Of a stretch of DNA of 64,000 nucleotides, positions 34,504 through 43,524 are shown piece after piece. A program made the position numbers and the translations under genes. The stretch covers positions 1 through 64,000 of the forward strand of contig NZ_JAASAH010000023.1 of assembly GCF_012726235.1 (NCBI RefSeq), in the 5' to 3' direction. The notes under the pieces are model-generated. The model was not told where the DNA came from. It saw only the letters and a list, made by a program, of their open reading frames with translations, and searched no databases. The stretch comes from Streptomyces sp. HNM0574. Lineage in GTDB: Bacteria; Actinomycetota; Actinomycetes; Streptomycetales; Streptomycetaceae. Within the stretch, counting starts at the first letter, position 1, and each line of letters opens with the position of its first letter.

Positions 34504-34565
34504 CCGGCACGGCCCGTGGGCCAACGAGGTTTAAGCTCGTCGTGTCTGCATTCCACCATCCGGGC
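34484..34565 (-). tRNA. bldA: tRNA-Leu (anticodon UAA), the bldA tRNA
   Basis: On the minus strand, GCCCGGA (5') pairs with TCCGGGC (3') as the acceptor stem. The anticodon stem-loop is ACGAG-CTTAAAC-CTCGT, with anticodon TAA. A long variable arm of the leucine type and a T-arm GCCGG-TTCAAGT-CCGGC follow. CCA is not encoded (the sequence after the discriminator A is CCT). In Streptomyces this tRNA reads the rare UUA codon and controls development and antibiotic production through TTA-containing genes. At least one gene in this window, the NB-ARC gene, has such a codon. The tRNA 3' end is also the proposed insertion site of the CRISPR island. Confidence 0.96.
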
Positions 34566-34629
34566 ACCGGCTCCAGACCGCATCGGGTGCGTTCGGAGCG
34601 CGTGCAGCCCTCCCCAGGGCGCAGGTACG

Positions 34630-34635
34630 AGCCTA
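34630..34635 (-). promoter_or_regulatory. possible bldA -10 element (TAGGCT)
   Basis: On the minus strand, TAGGCT lies about 65 bases before the tRNA 5' end, with a start expected near 34623. No strong -35 hexamer is visible at the usual spacing, so this is tentative. Confidence 0.35.
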
Positions 34636-34694
34636 TCCAGCGTCAGAGTCCGAACAGCCGCGCGGTGTACGGATGTTGTCTTATTTTATTGGCG

Positions 34695-34711
34695 ACTGAC
34701 GTGACGTCAGT
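34695..34711. promoter_or_regulatory. 17-base perfect palindrome upstream of bldA
   Basis: Arms ACTGACGT and ACGTCAGT flank a single G. It lies about 60 bases upstream of the possible bldA -10 element and next to an unusual AT run (TTATTTTATT, 34681-34690). The symmetry suggests a dimeric regulator site; the protein is unknown. Confidence 0.5.
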
Positions 34712-34975
34712 GCCGCATGTGCCACCTCGGGGCCACGCCCGTGAGGCGGCCTGTGGCCTGCGGAATGACGGAAACTCGCTGTCCCCGGTGGGGGTGCCGC
34801 ACCCCCCTCGACGCCTGTTCTCCGTGGTGACGAGCGGTAACGCGGGGCCCCGGAGAGGGGCCTGGACCGCACAGTACGAGCCGAAGCACACAGGGCGCAG
34901 CGGGGGCACCCACGGGGCGGCCACGTGAAAACCGTGCGCCCGGTATATGCACCAAGATCACCTTCGGGAAGAAGA

Positions 34976-35034
34976 CGACTTCCGGAGTTCGGCCGGAAGA
35001 CCCGGCACCGGCGAACGCGACTTCCGGAGTTCGG
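34976..35034. repeat. two 17-base direct repeats with a hairpin
   Basis: CGACTTCCGGAGTTCGG occurs at 34976-34992 and again at 35018-35034, 42 bases apart. The first copy can also form a hairpin with CTTCCGG paired to CCGGAAG (34979-34999). The spacing is about four helical turns, as for paired binding sites. Confidence 0.55.
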
Positions 35035-35552
35035 GGCCCCCGTACGCGAAGCCGCGAGCGCCCCGGCTCGGCGCGCGAGCGTCCGACCGGGGCTCAGGGT
35101 CGCTCTCCTACCCAGGGATGACGGGGGCGGGTCCGGCTACCTCCGAAGGCTGCCCCGGAAACGGGAGCGGGGGCTGATCCGGCGGGGCCGCTCGGCCGCG
35201 ACGATGAAGTAGACGGAAAAGTTCCCTCACCCGTGAGCCACCGGCGTGCGCACGCCACGGCAGGCGGCGGAGGGAGCCGCGGCCCCGGCACACCCGTGCC
35301 GGTGCGGGCGCCCACCGCTCCCGCACCAGGCCCGTCACCCGTCCCGGCCGACGCGGCGCACCCGCACCGCACCCGGGACCGGCGGCACGGACCGGCGGCA
35401 CCCGCCGGACGAGCGGCACGTGACGGAGACGAGCAACGCGGCTCGTCCCGCACCACCGGAGCCCGAGGGCACCGAGCCCGCCGGAGCCGCACCGCCCGAC
35501 CGCACACGGCACGACCCGCAGACACCACACGGAACAGACAGGAGCACCACCC

Positions 35553-36347
35553 GTGACCACGACCACCCACGCCGGCGCCAGCACGGCCGACGCGCAGGCC
35601 GCCTCCGGCACCGCAGCCGCCTGTGCCACGGACCTGACGAAGGTCTACGGACAGGGGGAGACCAAGGTGGTCGCCCTGGACCGGGTCTCCGTCGAATTCC
35701 GGAAGGCGGAGTTCACCGCGATCATGGGGCCCTCCGGGTCCGGCAAGTCGACCCTGATGCACTGCATGGCGGGCCTCGACTCGATCTCCGGCGGCAGCGC
35801 CCGCATCGGCGACACCGAGCTGACCGGCCTGAAGGACAAGAAGCTCACGCAGCTGCGCCGGGACCGGATCGGGTTCATCTTCCAGGCGTTCAACCTGCTG
35901 CCGACGCTCAACGCCATCGAGAACATCACGCTCCCCATGGACATCGCGGGCCGCAAGCCCGACCAGGAGTGGCTGGACCGCGTGCTGCGCACCGTCGGCC
36001 TGGCGGACCGGCTGAAGCACCGGCCGAACCAGCTGTCCGGCGGCCAGCAGCAGCGCGTCGCCGTGGCCCGGGCGCTCGCGGGACAGCCGGAGATCATCTT
36101 CGGTGACGAGCCGACCGGCAACCTGGACTCGCAGTCCGGTGCCGAGGTGCTCGGCTTCCTGCGCAACTCCGTCCGCGAACTGGGCCAGACCGTCGTCATG
36201 GTGACGCACGACCCGGTGGCCGCCTCGTACGCCGACCGCGTCGTCTTCCTGGCGGACGGGCGGATCGTGGACGACCTGCGGGACCCGAGCGCCGACTCCG
36301 TCCTGGAGCGGATGAAGGGCTTCGAGGCGGGACGCCGTACGAGCTGA
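35553..36347 (+). CDS. ABC transporter ATP-binding protein (MacB/LolD type)
   Basis: 264-residue cytoplasmic ATPase with Walker A GPSGSGKSTLMH (about residues 57-68), the Q-loop in IFQAFNLLPTLNA, signature LSGGQQQRVAVARAL, Walker B IIFGDEPTGNLD and the switch histidine in VMVTHDP. LNAIENITLPM and NLDSQSGAEVL place it in the MacB/LolD/FtsE-like group, which works with FtsX-type permeases. Such pairs export peptides, drugs or lipids, or act in mechanotransmission, rather than in import. The GTG at 35553 follows GGAGC. The permease gene follows after 89 bases. Confidence 0.95.
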   Translation: MTTTTHAGASTADAQAASGTAAACATDLTKVYGQGETKVVALDRVSVEFRKAEFTAIMGPSGSGKSTLMHCMAGLDSISGGSARIGDTELTGLKDKKLTQLRRDRIGFIFQAFNLLPTLNAIENITLPMDIAGRKPDQEWLDRVLRTVGLADRLKHRPNQLSGGQQQRVAVARALAGQPEIIFGDEPTGNLDSQSGAEVLGFLRNSVRELGQTVVMVTHDPVAASYADRVVFLADGRIVDDLRDPSADSVLERMKGFEAGRRTS

Positions 36348-36436
36348 GCCGGGCGGCCACCGCGCCGCGTCACGGCCGGCCCCGCCCGGCACCCTCCCCC
36401 TGCTTTTTCTCCAGCCCCCTCTAGGGACGATCACCC

Positions 36437-38998
36437 ATGCTCCGTACCGCCTTGCGCAACGTGCTCGCGCACAAGGCCCGGCTGCTGATGACCGTGCTCG
36501 CCGTCATGCTCGGCGTGGCCTTCGTGTCCGGCACCCTGGTCTTCACCTCCACCATCTCCCAGGCTTTCCAGAAGAGTTCGGAAAAGGGCTACAGCAACGT
36601 CGACGTAGCCGTCCGCCCCGGCCCGGGCGCCGGCCAGCCCGCGGGCCCCGGTGCGCCCGGCGCCGCCGACGAGGGCCCGAAGCTCGACCAGCGCACCCTC
36701 GACGCCGTCCGTGACCTGCCCGGCGCGGGCGAGGTCACCGGCTCCGTCACCGGGTTCACCGCGCTCGCCGACAAGAAGGGCAAGCCCGTCGGCGAGGGCT
36801 TCACCTCCTCCGGCGCGAACTACTACGCGGACGGCGCCGACGGCCGCGACGACCGCTACCCGATGCGGGACGGCCGCGCCCCGCAGCGCTCCGGCGAGAT
36901 CGCGATCGACGCGAAGACCGCCGAGCGCACCGGCTACAAGGTCGGCGACGAGGCCCGCCTGTCGGTGGACGGCCCGGTCCGCACCGAGAAGGTCACCGGC
37001 GTCTTCACCACCGAGAGCGGCAGCGTCGCCGCGGGCGGCACGCTGGTGCTGTTCGACACCGCCACCGCGCAGCAACTGCTCGGTCAGCCGGGCCAGTTCG
37101 CCGAGATCACCGTCGCCGCCGCCGAGGGGACGTCCCAGGCGCAGCTGAAGTCCGCGGTCGAGAAGGCCGTTCCGGACGGCACCGAGGTCGTCACCGGCGA
37201 AAAGCTGGCCGAGGACGAGTCGGAGATGATCGAGCAGTCGATGAGCGGCATGCAGACCGGCCTGCTGGTCTTCGCCGGGATCGCGCTGTTCGTCGGCGTC
37301 TTCATCATCGCCAACACCTTCACCATGCTCGTGGCGCAGCGTACGAAGGAGCTCGCGCTGATGCGGGCGGTCGGCGCGAGCCGCCGTCAGGTGACGCGGT
37401 CGGTGCTGATCGAGGCCTTCGTGGTCGGCACGGTCGCGGCCGTCGCCGGTCTCCTGGCGGGCATCGGCATCGGTGCCGGACTGCGTGCCCTGATGGGCAA
37501 CTTCGGCGCGACGATGCCGGACGGGCCGCTCGTGGTCACCCCGACCGCCGTGGTCGCCTCGCTGGTGACGGGCGTGCTGATCACCGTCCTCGCGGCCTGG
37601 CTGCCCGCGCGGCGCGCGGCGAAGATCCCGCCGGTGGCGGCGATGAGCAGCGTGCACGCGGTCGCCACGACGCGCTCCCTGCTGGTGCGCAACACCCTCG
37701 GCGCGCTGCTGACCGGCGCCGGCGCGGCGCTCGTCGTCACCGCGTCCGGGATGTCGGACGCGGACTCCGGCAAGGGCCCGATGGGGCTGGGCGCCGGGCT
37801 GATGCTGATCGGCGTGTTCGTGCTGACGCCGCTGCTGTCCCGGCCGCTGATCGCCGCCGCCTCGCCGCTGCTGCGGATCTTCGGGGTCTCGGGCAAGCTC
37901 GCGCGGCAGAACGCGGTGCGCAACCCGCGCCGTACCGCCGCCACCGCCTCGGCGCTGATGATCGGTCTGACGCTCATCACCGGCATGACCGTGATCGCCG
38001 GGAGCGTGCAGAAGGGCATCGACCGGATGGCGACGGAGTCGCTCGCCGCCGACTACACCGTCTCCATGGCCAACTTCATGCCGCTCTCCCCCGAGGTCGG
38101 GCAGAAGCTGGCGAAGGACCCGCAGGTCACGGCCAGCAGCCCGATGCGGAACTCGGCCGCGCAGGTCGACGGCGGCACCGAGTACCTCACCGGCGTCAAC
38201 GGCTCCGCCTTCGCGCAGCTGACGAACCTCGACTTCACCTCGGGCGACGACAGCGCCCTCGGCGGCGGCAAGGTCGTCGTCGACAAGGACACCGCGAAGG
38301 AGCACGGCTGGAAGCAGGGCTCCTCCTTCCCCGTCACCTACGAGGACGGCGCGAAGGGCGAGCTGACCGTCTCCGGCGTCTACGAGGGCAACGAGATGGT
38401 GACCGGCATCATCGTCGACACCAAGACCCTCACCCCGCACATCGAGCACGTCGCGGACATGAAGGTCATGGTGAAGACGGCGGACGGCGCGACGGACGCG
38501 GTGAAGTCCTCGCTGGAGAAGACGCTGGGCAACAACCCGGCGGTGCTCGTCCAGGACAAGAAGGACGTCTCCGAGGGCATCGCGCAGATCTTCACGCTGA
38601 TGCTGAACATGCTCTACGGGCTGCTCGCGATGGCCGTCGTGGTCGCCGTGCTCGGCGTGATCAACACGCTGGCCATGTCCGTCTTCGAGCGCTCGCAGGA
38701 GATCGGCATGCTGCGGGCGATCGGTCTGGACCGGCGCGGCGTGAAGCGGATGGTCCGCATGGAGTCGCTGGTCATCTCGCTGTTCGGCGGCGTGATGGGT
38801 ATCGGGCTCGGGGTCTTCTTCGGCTGGGCCGCCGGTGAGCTGCTGGCGTCCTCGCTGCCGACGTACCAACTGGTGCTGCCCTGGGGCCGGATCGGCGTGT
38901 TCCTGGCGATGGCCGCCCTGGTCGGCATCCTGGCCGCGCTGTGGCCGGCCCGCCGCGCGGCCCGGCTGAACATGCTGGCGTCCATCAAGAGCGAGTGA
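36437..38998 (+). CDS. ABC transporter permease with two FtsX/MacB domains
   Basis: 853-residue membrane protein. The first helix (LLMTVLAVMLGVAFVSGTLVF) is followed by an extracytoplasmic domain (about residues 45-265) and three helices of the first FtsX unit (about 268-400). A middle pair of helices leads to a second extracytoplasmic domain (about 530-705). The second FtsX unit is at the C-terminus, with the conserved VFERSQEIGMLRAIGLDRR segment. LVAQRTKELALMRAVGASRR is the same motif in the first unit. It forms the transporter with the ATPase encoded upstream. The substrate is unknown. A bidirectional hairpin follows the stop. Confidence 0.93.
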   Translation: MLRTALRNVLAHKARLLMTVLAVMLGVAFVSGTLVFTSTISQAFQKSSEKGYSNVDVAVRPGPGAGQPAGPGAPGAADEGPKLDQRTLDAVRDLPGAGEVTGSVTGFTALADKKGKPVGEGFTSSGANYYADGADGRDDRYPMRDGRAPQRSGEIAIDAKTAERTGYKVGDEARLSVDGPVRTEKVTGVFTTESGSVAAGGTLVLFDTATAQQLLGQPGQFAEITVAAAEGTSQAQLKSAVEKAVPDGTEVVTGEKLAEDESEMIEQSMSGMQTGLLVFAGIALFVGVFIIANTFTMLVAQRTKELALMRAVGASRRQVTRSVLIEAFVVGTVAAVAGLLAGIGIGAGLRALMGNFGATMPDGPLVVTPTAVVASLVTGVLITVLAAWLPARRAAKIPPVAAMSSVHAVATTRSLLVRNTLGALLTGAGAALVVTASGMSDADSGKGPMGLGAGLMLIGVFVLTPLLSRPLIAAASPLLRIFGVSGKLARQNAVRNPRRTAATASALMIGLTLITGMTVIAGSVQKGIDRMATESLAADYTVSMANFMPLSPEVGQKLAKDPQVTASSPMRNSAAQVDGGTEYLTGVNGSAFAQLTNLDFTSGDDSALGGGKVVVDKDTAKEHGWKQGSSFPVTYEDGAKGELTVSGVYEGNEMVTGIIVDTKTLTPHIEHVADMKVMVKTADGATDAVKSSLEKTLGNNPAVLVQDKKDVSEGIAQIFTLMLNMLYGLLAMAVVVAVLGVINTLAMSVFERSQEIGMLRAIGLDRRGVKRMVRMESLVISLFGGVMGIGLGVFFGWAAGELLASSLPTYQLVLPWGRIGVFLAMAALVGILAALWPARRAARLNMLASIKSE

Positions 38999-39017
38999 AG
39001 GACCCGCTCCCGACGTG

Positions 39018-39057
39018 ACGGTTCCCCGCGCCCCCTTCCCGGGGCGCGGGGAACCGT
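39018..39057. terminator. bidirectional hairpin terminator
   Basis: Perfect 17-base arms (39018-39034 and 39041-39057) with a six-base loop lie between the convergent permease and cfa stops, so the hairpin can end both transcripts. Confidence 0.75.
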
Positions 39058-39080
39058 GCGTTCGGGGCGCGGCGTACGGG

Positions 39081-40445
39081 CTACTCCGCGCGCCACTCCC
39101 GCGTCCGCAGCGGCAGGCCGGAGGCGCCGCTGTCCGGGGTGCGGACGGCGAGGATCTGGTTGACGCCGATCCGGTTGCGTTCGAAGGCGAGCGCGGAGGC
39201 GGCCATGTACAGCCGCCACACGCGCGCGCGTCCCGGCGTGGTGAGCAGGCAGGCGCGGCGGAACCCGTCCTCCAGGTTGGCGACCCAGGCGCGCAGCGTG
39301 AGCGCGTAGTGCTCGCGGATGCTCTCCAGGTCCCGCACCTCGAATCCGGCGTCCTCCAGCAGCCCGGCCGTGGTCCCGACGGGCGCGAGCTCCCCGTCGG
39401 GGAAGACGTACGCGTCGATGAACTCGTCGACCTCGTACGTCTCCTCGTCCCGCAGCGGGCGGCGGGCGATCTGGTGGTTGAGCAGCCGGCCGCCGGGCTT
39501 GAGCAGCGCGTACAGGTCGTCCGCGTACTCCCGGTACCGGACCTTGCCGACGTGCTCGGCCATGCCGACGGAGGAGATCGCGTCGTAGGGGCCGTCGGGG
39601 ATCTCGCGGTAGTCCTGCACCCGGATCTCGACGCGGTCGGTGAGCCCCGCGTCGGCGACGCGCTTGCGCGCGTACGCGGCCTGTTCCTGGGAGAGCGTCA
39701 CGCCGACGACCTGGACGCCGTACTCGCCGGCCGCGTGCAGCGCGAGGGAGCCCCAGCCGCAGCCGACGTCCAGCAGCCGCTGGCCCTCGCGCAGCGCGAG
39801 CTTGCGGCAGATCACGTCGACCTTGTCGCGCTGGGCCTCCTCCAGCGTCCCGCCGTCGCTCCAGTAGCCGCAGGAGTAGACCATGCTCGGGCCGAGGACG
39901 AGTTCGTAGAAGTCGTTGCCGACGTCGTAGTGGTGGCTGATCGCCTCGCGGTCGCGGCCGAGGGTGTGCCGCAGGCCCTTGCGGCGCCGGTTCTCCTCGC
40001 GGGGCGGCGGCGGGGGCGGCAACGGGCCCGCGAGCGCGAGGAGTTCGCGTACGGCGGACCGGACGGCCGGGTCGCGGGCGAGCGCGAGGGCGCCGCGCCG
40101 GGGCCCGCCGTCCTCGCCGCGCTCCCAGATCAGGCCGGCCATCAGGTCCAGCGCGGTGTACAGGTCGCCGTCGACGTCGATCTCACCGGCGACCCAGGCG
40201 CGGGCCAGGCCCAGCTCGCCCGGACACCACAGCACCCGGCGCAGGGCACGCCGGCTGCGGAGCACGAGGACGGGGGCGGGGACGGGGGCGGGGACGGGGG
40301 CGGGATCGGAGGGGCTCGGGGGCCCGGTGCGGGCCACGGTGGCGGGGCCCGCTTCGGAGCCGTCCCATGCGCGGACGCGCACCGGGAGCGGGGTGCCGAG
40401 GATCCGTTCAGCGAGCGCGGCGATCCGCGACGCTGTGTCAGTCAT
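39081..40445 (-). CDS. cfa: cyclopropane-fatty-acyl-phospholipid synthase
   Basis: 454-residue SAM-dependent enzyme that methylenates unsaturated acyl chains of membrane phospholipids. The C-terminal 300 residues hold ISHHYDVGNDFYELVLG, MVYSCGYW, the SAM motif LLDVGCGWGSLALHAA, GVTLSQEQAAYARKR and VGMAEHVG, all typical of CFA synthases. The N-terminal 150 residues form the lipid-binding domain with a Pro-rich linker. I chose the ATG at 40445, which has GGAGGTG upstream, although the frame is open to 40574. The 206 bases between it and a strong minus-strand terminator may be its own leader. Confidence 0.93.
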   Translation of the reverse strand: MTDTASRIAALAERILGTPLPVRVRAWDGSEAGPATVARTGPPSPSDPAPVPAPVPAPVLVLRSRRALRRVLWCPGELGLARAWVAGEIDVDGDLYTALDLMAGLIWERGEDGGPRRGALALARDPAVRSAVRELLALAGPLPPPPPPREENRRRKGLRHTLGRDREAISHHYDVGNDFYELVLGPSMVYSCGYWSDGGTLEEAQRDKVDVICRKLALREGQRLLDVGCGWGSLALHAAGEYGVQVVGVTLSQEQAAYARKRVADAGLTDRVEIRVQDYREIPDGPYDAISSVGMAEHVGKVRYREYADDLYALLKPGGRLLNHQIARRPLRDEETYEVDEFIDAYVFPDGELAPVGTTAGLLEDAGFEVRDLESIREHYALTLRAWVANLEDGFRRACLLTTPGRARVWRLYMAASALAFERNRIGVNQILAVRTPDSGASGLPLRTREWRAE

Positions 40446-40642
40446 GAAACACACCTCCGTGGAATGAAGGGGTGGATTCCCCATACAGCTAACAAGATCG
40501 TGCTGCGGTGTATGCCGGTCCCGGGCGGGTATTCGGTGATTTTCTTCCCCGGGGCCGCGGTCGGGCACGCCCACCGCGCCGCTCGCGCCTCCCGGTGCAT
40601 GTCTCTCCCGCGCGCGGGCCCTGTGCGCCCGCGTGCGGGCAC

Positions 40643-40692
40643 AAAAAAGCCGAAGGGGGTATCCGCCCCACGGATGGCGGATACCCCCTTCG
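40643..40692 (-). terminator. intrinsic terminator with U-tract between ndh and cfa
   Basis: On the minus strand a perfect 17-base stem (arms 40676-40692 and 40651-40667, loop of eight) is followed by GC and a run of six T. This is a textbook rho-independent terminator, rare in form for Streptomyces. It lies 312 bases past the ndh stop and 206 bases before the cfa start. It could end a long ndh transcript, a small RNA, or an attenuated cfa leader. The stretch 40693-41004 holds no gene I can support. Confidence 0.85.
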
Positions 40693-41004
40693 ACGGGGTG
40701 CTGTGCTGTGTTTCGCTGCCCGGCCGGACCGGAACTCCCTGCCCGCGCGGGACAGTTGGGCCCGGGTGCGCCCGCGTACCGGCGCCGGAGGCCCGGCGCA
40801 TACGCGCGGACCGGGCGCGGCCGGTGCGGCGTACCGGACTCCCGGCCCTCGGCGGCCTCCTGACCGCAGGTCAGGAGACGCGTGGCCCGGTGCGAGTCCG
40901 GTCCGCGTGCGGCGGACCGGCCTCACCTGCCTCGCGGGGCCGCGGGCTCACCCTCAGAGCCCGCGGCGGCCGCCGGGGTCACGGCAGCGGCAACGTGCCT
41001 GGCG

Positions 41005-42423
41005 TCAGGACGCCTTGGCGCCGGCTTCGGCCTTGGCCTTGCCCTCGGAGCCCTCGGACTCCTTGGCCGCCTTCGCCTTGGCCTGCGCCGCGGCGGTCAC
41101 CGGTGCGGCGGCCTCGTAGAACTCGCCGCGCGGGCGCTCCATCGCGCCGAGGGAGACGACCTCGCGCTTGAGGAACATGCCGAGCGTCCAGTCGGCGAAG
41201 ACCCGGATCTTCCGGTTCCACGTCGGGACGGCCATGCCGTGGTACGCGCGGTGCATGTACCAGGCCAGACGGCCCTTCAGCTTGATCTTGGTCTTGCCGA
41301 GGACGATCATCGCGACGCCCTTGTGCAGACCCAGACCGGCGACCGCGCCCTTGTTGGCGTGCTTGTAGTCGCTCTGCGGGAAGCCGCGCATCCCGGAGAT
41401 GACGTTGTCGCCGAGGACCTTCGCCTGACGCAGCGCGTGCTGCGCGTTGGGCGGGCAGAACGCCGGGTCCTTGTCGGAGGCCAGGTCCGGCACCTGCGCG
41501 TTGTCACCGGCGGCCCAGGCGTACCCGACGCCCTTGACCTGCATGGTGGCGTCCACGTCGACGTGGCCCTTCGGGCCGAGCGGCAGACCGAACTCGGACA
41601 GGACCGGGTTCGGCTTCACACCGGCGGTCCAGACGATCGTGTTGGAGTCGGCCTCGAAGCCGTTCTTCAGCACGACGTGACCGTCGACGCAGGAGTCCAT
41701 CGAGGTGTTGAGGTAGACCTCGATGCCGCGCTGCTTCAGGTGCTCCAGGCCGTACGCGCCGAGCTTCGGGCCGACCTCGGGCAGGATGCCGGGCGCCGCG
41801 TCGACGAGCACGAAGCGCATGTCCTCGCGCCGGACGTTCGGGTAGTACTTGGCGGCGTCGCGGGCCATGTCCTCGACCTCGCCGATGGTCTCCGCGCCCG
41901 CGAAGCCACCGCCGACGAAGACGAAGGTCAGCGCGCGGCGGCGCACCTCCTCGTCGGTGGTCGAGTCGGCCTTGTCCAGCTGCTCCAGGACGTGGTTGCG
42001 CAGGCCGATGGCCTCCTCCACGCCCTTCATGCCGATGCCGTTCTCGGCGAGGCCGGGAATCGGGAAGGTGCGGGAGACCGCGCCCATCGCCACCACGAGG
42101 TAGTCGAAGGGCAGTTCGTACGGCTCGCCGACGAGCGGCGCGACCGACGCGACCTTGCGGTCCTGGTCGATGGTCGTCACACGGCCGGTGAGGACCTCCG
42201 CCTTCGGCAGCACGCGCCGCAACGGGACGACGACGTGGCGCGGGGAGATGCTGCCGGCCGCGGTTTCGGGCAGGAAGGGCTGGTACGTCATGTACGAGCG
42301 CGGGTCGACGACGGTGACGGTCGCCTCGCCGTACCGCATCTTCTTGAGGATGCGCCGTGCTGCGTACAGGCCGACGTACCCGCCACCTACAACGAGGATT
42401 CGGGGACGCTCCGTGGTGCTCAT
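41005..42423 (-). CDS. ndh: type II NADH dehydrogenase (NAD(P)/FAD-dependent oxidoreductase)
   Basis: 472-residue peripheral membrane flavoenzyme that passes electrons from NADH to menaquinone without proton pumping. The FAD motif ILVVGGGYVGLYAARRIL is at residues 9-26. A second dinucleotide-binding motif, FVFVGGGFAGAETIGEVED, lies near 170. VWTAGVKPNP and AAGDNAQVPD are typical of NDH-2. The C-terminal 25 residues are an Ala/Lys/Glu-rich tail. The ATG at 42423 fits the family start, with AGGAGG about 15 bases upstream. A Rex-like operator lies 35-52 bases upstream of the start codon, fitting redox control by the NADH/NAD ratio. Confidence 0.93.
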   Translation of the reverse strand: MSTTERPRILVVGGGYVGLYAARRILKKMRYGEATVTVVDPRSYMTYQPFLPETAAGSISPRHVVVPLRRVLPKAEVLTGRVTTIDQDRKVASVAPLVGEPYELPFDYLVVAMGAVSRTFPIPGLAENGIGMKGVEEAIGLRNHVLEQLDKADSTTDEEVRRRALTFVFVGGGFAGAETIGEVEDMARDAAKYYPNVRREDMRFVLVDAAPGILPEVGPKLGAYGLEHLKQRGIEVYLNTSMDSCVDGHVVLKNGFEADSNTIVWTAGVKPNPVLSEFGLPLGPKGHVDVDATMQVKGVGYAWAAGDNAQVPDLASDKDPAFCPPNAQHALRQAKVLGDNVISGMRGFPQSDYKHANKGAVAGLGLHKGVAMIVLGKTKIKLKGRLAWYMHRAYHGMAVPTWNRKIRVFADWTLGMFLKREVVSLGAMERPRGEFYEAAAPVTAAAQAKAKAAKESEGSEGKAKAEAGAKAS

Positions 42424-42457
42424 GGATTCGAGTATCCACCTCCTGCGGAGGGGACCC

Positions 42458-42475
42458 TCGTGAGGGCCTTCACAA
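42458..42475. promoter_or_regulatory. Rex-like operator (ROP) upstream of ndh
   Basis: On the minus strand the sequence reads TTGTGAAGGCCCTCACGA. It matches the Rex consensus TTGTGAANNNNTTCACAA at 12 of 14 defined positions. Rex is the NADH/NAD-sensing repressor of respiratory genes in Streptomyces. The position next to the ndh start fits repression. Confidence 0.65.
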
Positions 42476-42918
42476 GGTTCGGTGCCCCCTCTGCTACACT
42501 CCGCCGCCCTCGTGATCGAGACCACAGCGTTTCCGGGGAACCGTACGGATCCACTGGCCGTTCAGAGCCCGCGTGAACTGCGCTTATCGCCGCCCGGGAG
42601 CCCGGCGGACGGGGCGGTGGCACGGTTTCCCGCGGCGCCGCCCGAGGAGCCTTGGCCTTGGATTGGGCCCGCCGGATCGGCCGCTATCCTGTCTTTGGCG
42701 TCACTTTTTGGGCCGCGCGGGGCACTTTCTCATGTGAAGAAATTCACGAAGCCCGTTCGCCGAGACCCGCCTCCCGACCCGTGAGCGGCCGCTCATGTCT
42801 ACCAAGGGAGACACGGGGCGCTCAAGTGAGTCCCGCTGCCGGGACCGCGCGGAACGCCAACTCCCGCCCTCGGCACGGCGGTCCGGACCCACGCACCCCC
42901 GGCGCGGCGATCCCGCCC

Positions 42919-43248
42919 CTACGGCAGCTCCCGGCGCACCAGCGCCCGCTCCGGCGGCTCCCCCGTACGCCGTGCCCAGGCCATGCGCTCCCGCACCTCG
43001 CCCCAGGTGCGCGGCCGGTATCCCGGTCCGCCGCAGCAGCTCTTGTGGAAGCCCGCCCCTGCGTTCAGCAGCACCGTCAGCACCCGCCAGCCCTCCGCGT
43101 CCCGCCGCTTCGGCGCCGCGAAGGCGGACCCGGCATGGAACATCGGCGCGGCGCAGCGCGGACAGCGCCGCTCGCGCCCGGGGCCGTACTCCAGCTTGTA
43201 CGCCCCCCGGCAGGGCAGGCAGACGTACGAGGTCCTCGCGCGTGACAT
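42919..43248 (-). CDS. zinc-ribbon protein of unknown function
   Basis: 109-residue basic protein. An N-terminal C-x2-C (YVCLPCRGAY) and a second C-x2-C (RRCPRCAAPM) form a likely zinc ribbon within the first 36 residues. A PKRRDAEGWRVL segment and FHKSCCGGPGYRPRTWGEVRE follow. Related short proteins occur in many Streptomyces, some misannotated as metabolic enzymes. No function can be assigned. It stands alone, with about 490 gene-free bases between it and the ndh start. Confidence 0.7.
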   Translation of the reverse strand: MSRARTSYVCLPCRGAYKLEYGPGRERRCPRCAAPMFHAGSAFAAPKRRDAEGWRVLTVLLNAGAGFHKSCCGGPGYRPRTWGEVRERMAWARRTGEPPERALVRRELP

Positions 43249-43524
43249 CCCGCCACCCTACGGACGACCGGGTCCGGTGGCGACCGGATTCCCGGTCCGA
43301 ACTCCCGTGTACGCAGGGCCAGTTGGCCCGCGTGTGGCAGCGCCGCGCCGACGGACACCCGACCGGTCCCGGAGGAACGCCCGCCCGGCCGTCGTCCCGT
43401 CGCCCGATCGGCAGGAGTCGTGGGGCCGTTCACGGGATGCGGCGGCGGCACCTCCGCCCCGGCGCGCGCGGCGGTCACTACGTTGTGGCCTCTCTCCCCG
43501 CCGGTCCCCCGTGAGAAGAGCGCC

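Larger units (their letters stand above)
34566..35552. other. gene-free region between bldA and the ABC transporter
   Basis: About 990 bases in which I support no gene. Short open frames lack coding bias or ribosome-binding sites. It holds the bldA upstream region, the 17-base palindrome and a direct-repeat pair around 34976-35034. The last 300 bases before the ABC gene are rich in CACC-type low-complexity sequence. GGAGC at 35541 serves the ABC start. Confidence 0.6.

Noticed and set aside
34925..35212. 95-codon frame starting GTG at 34925
   Set aside because: No ribosome-binding site, very Arg-rich, and it includes the direct repeats twice (RLPEFG). It is more likely non-coding.
40489..40926. 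145-codon minus-strand frame between ndh and cfa
   Set aside because: It reads through the perfect terminator hairpin and lacks coding bias or a start site.
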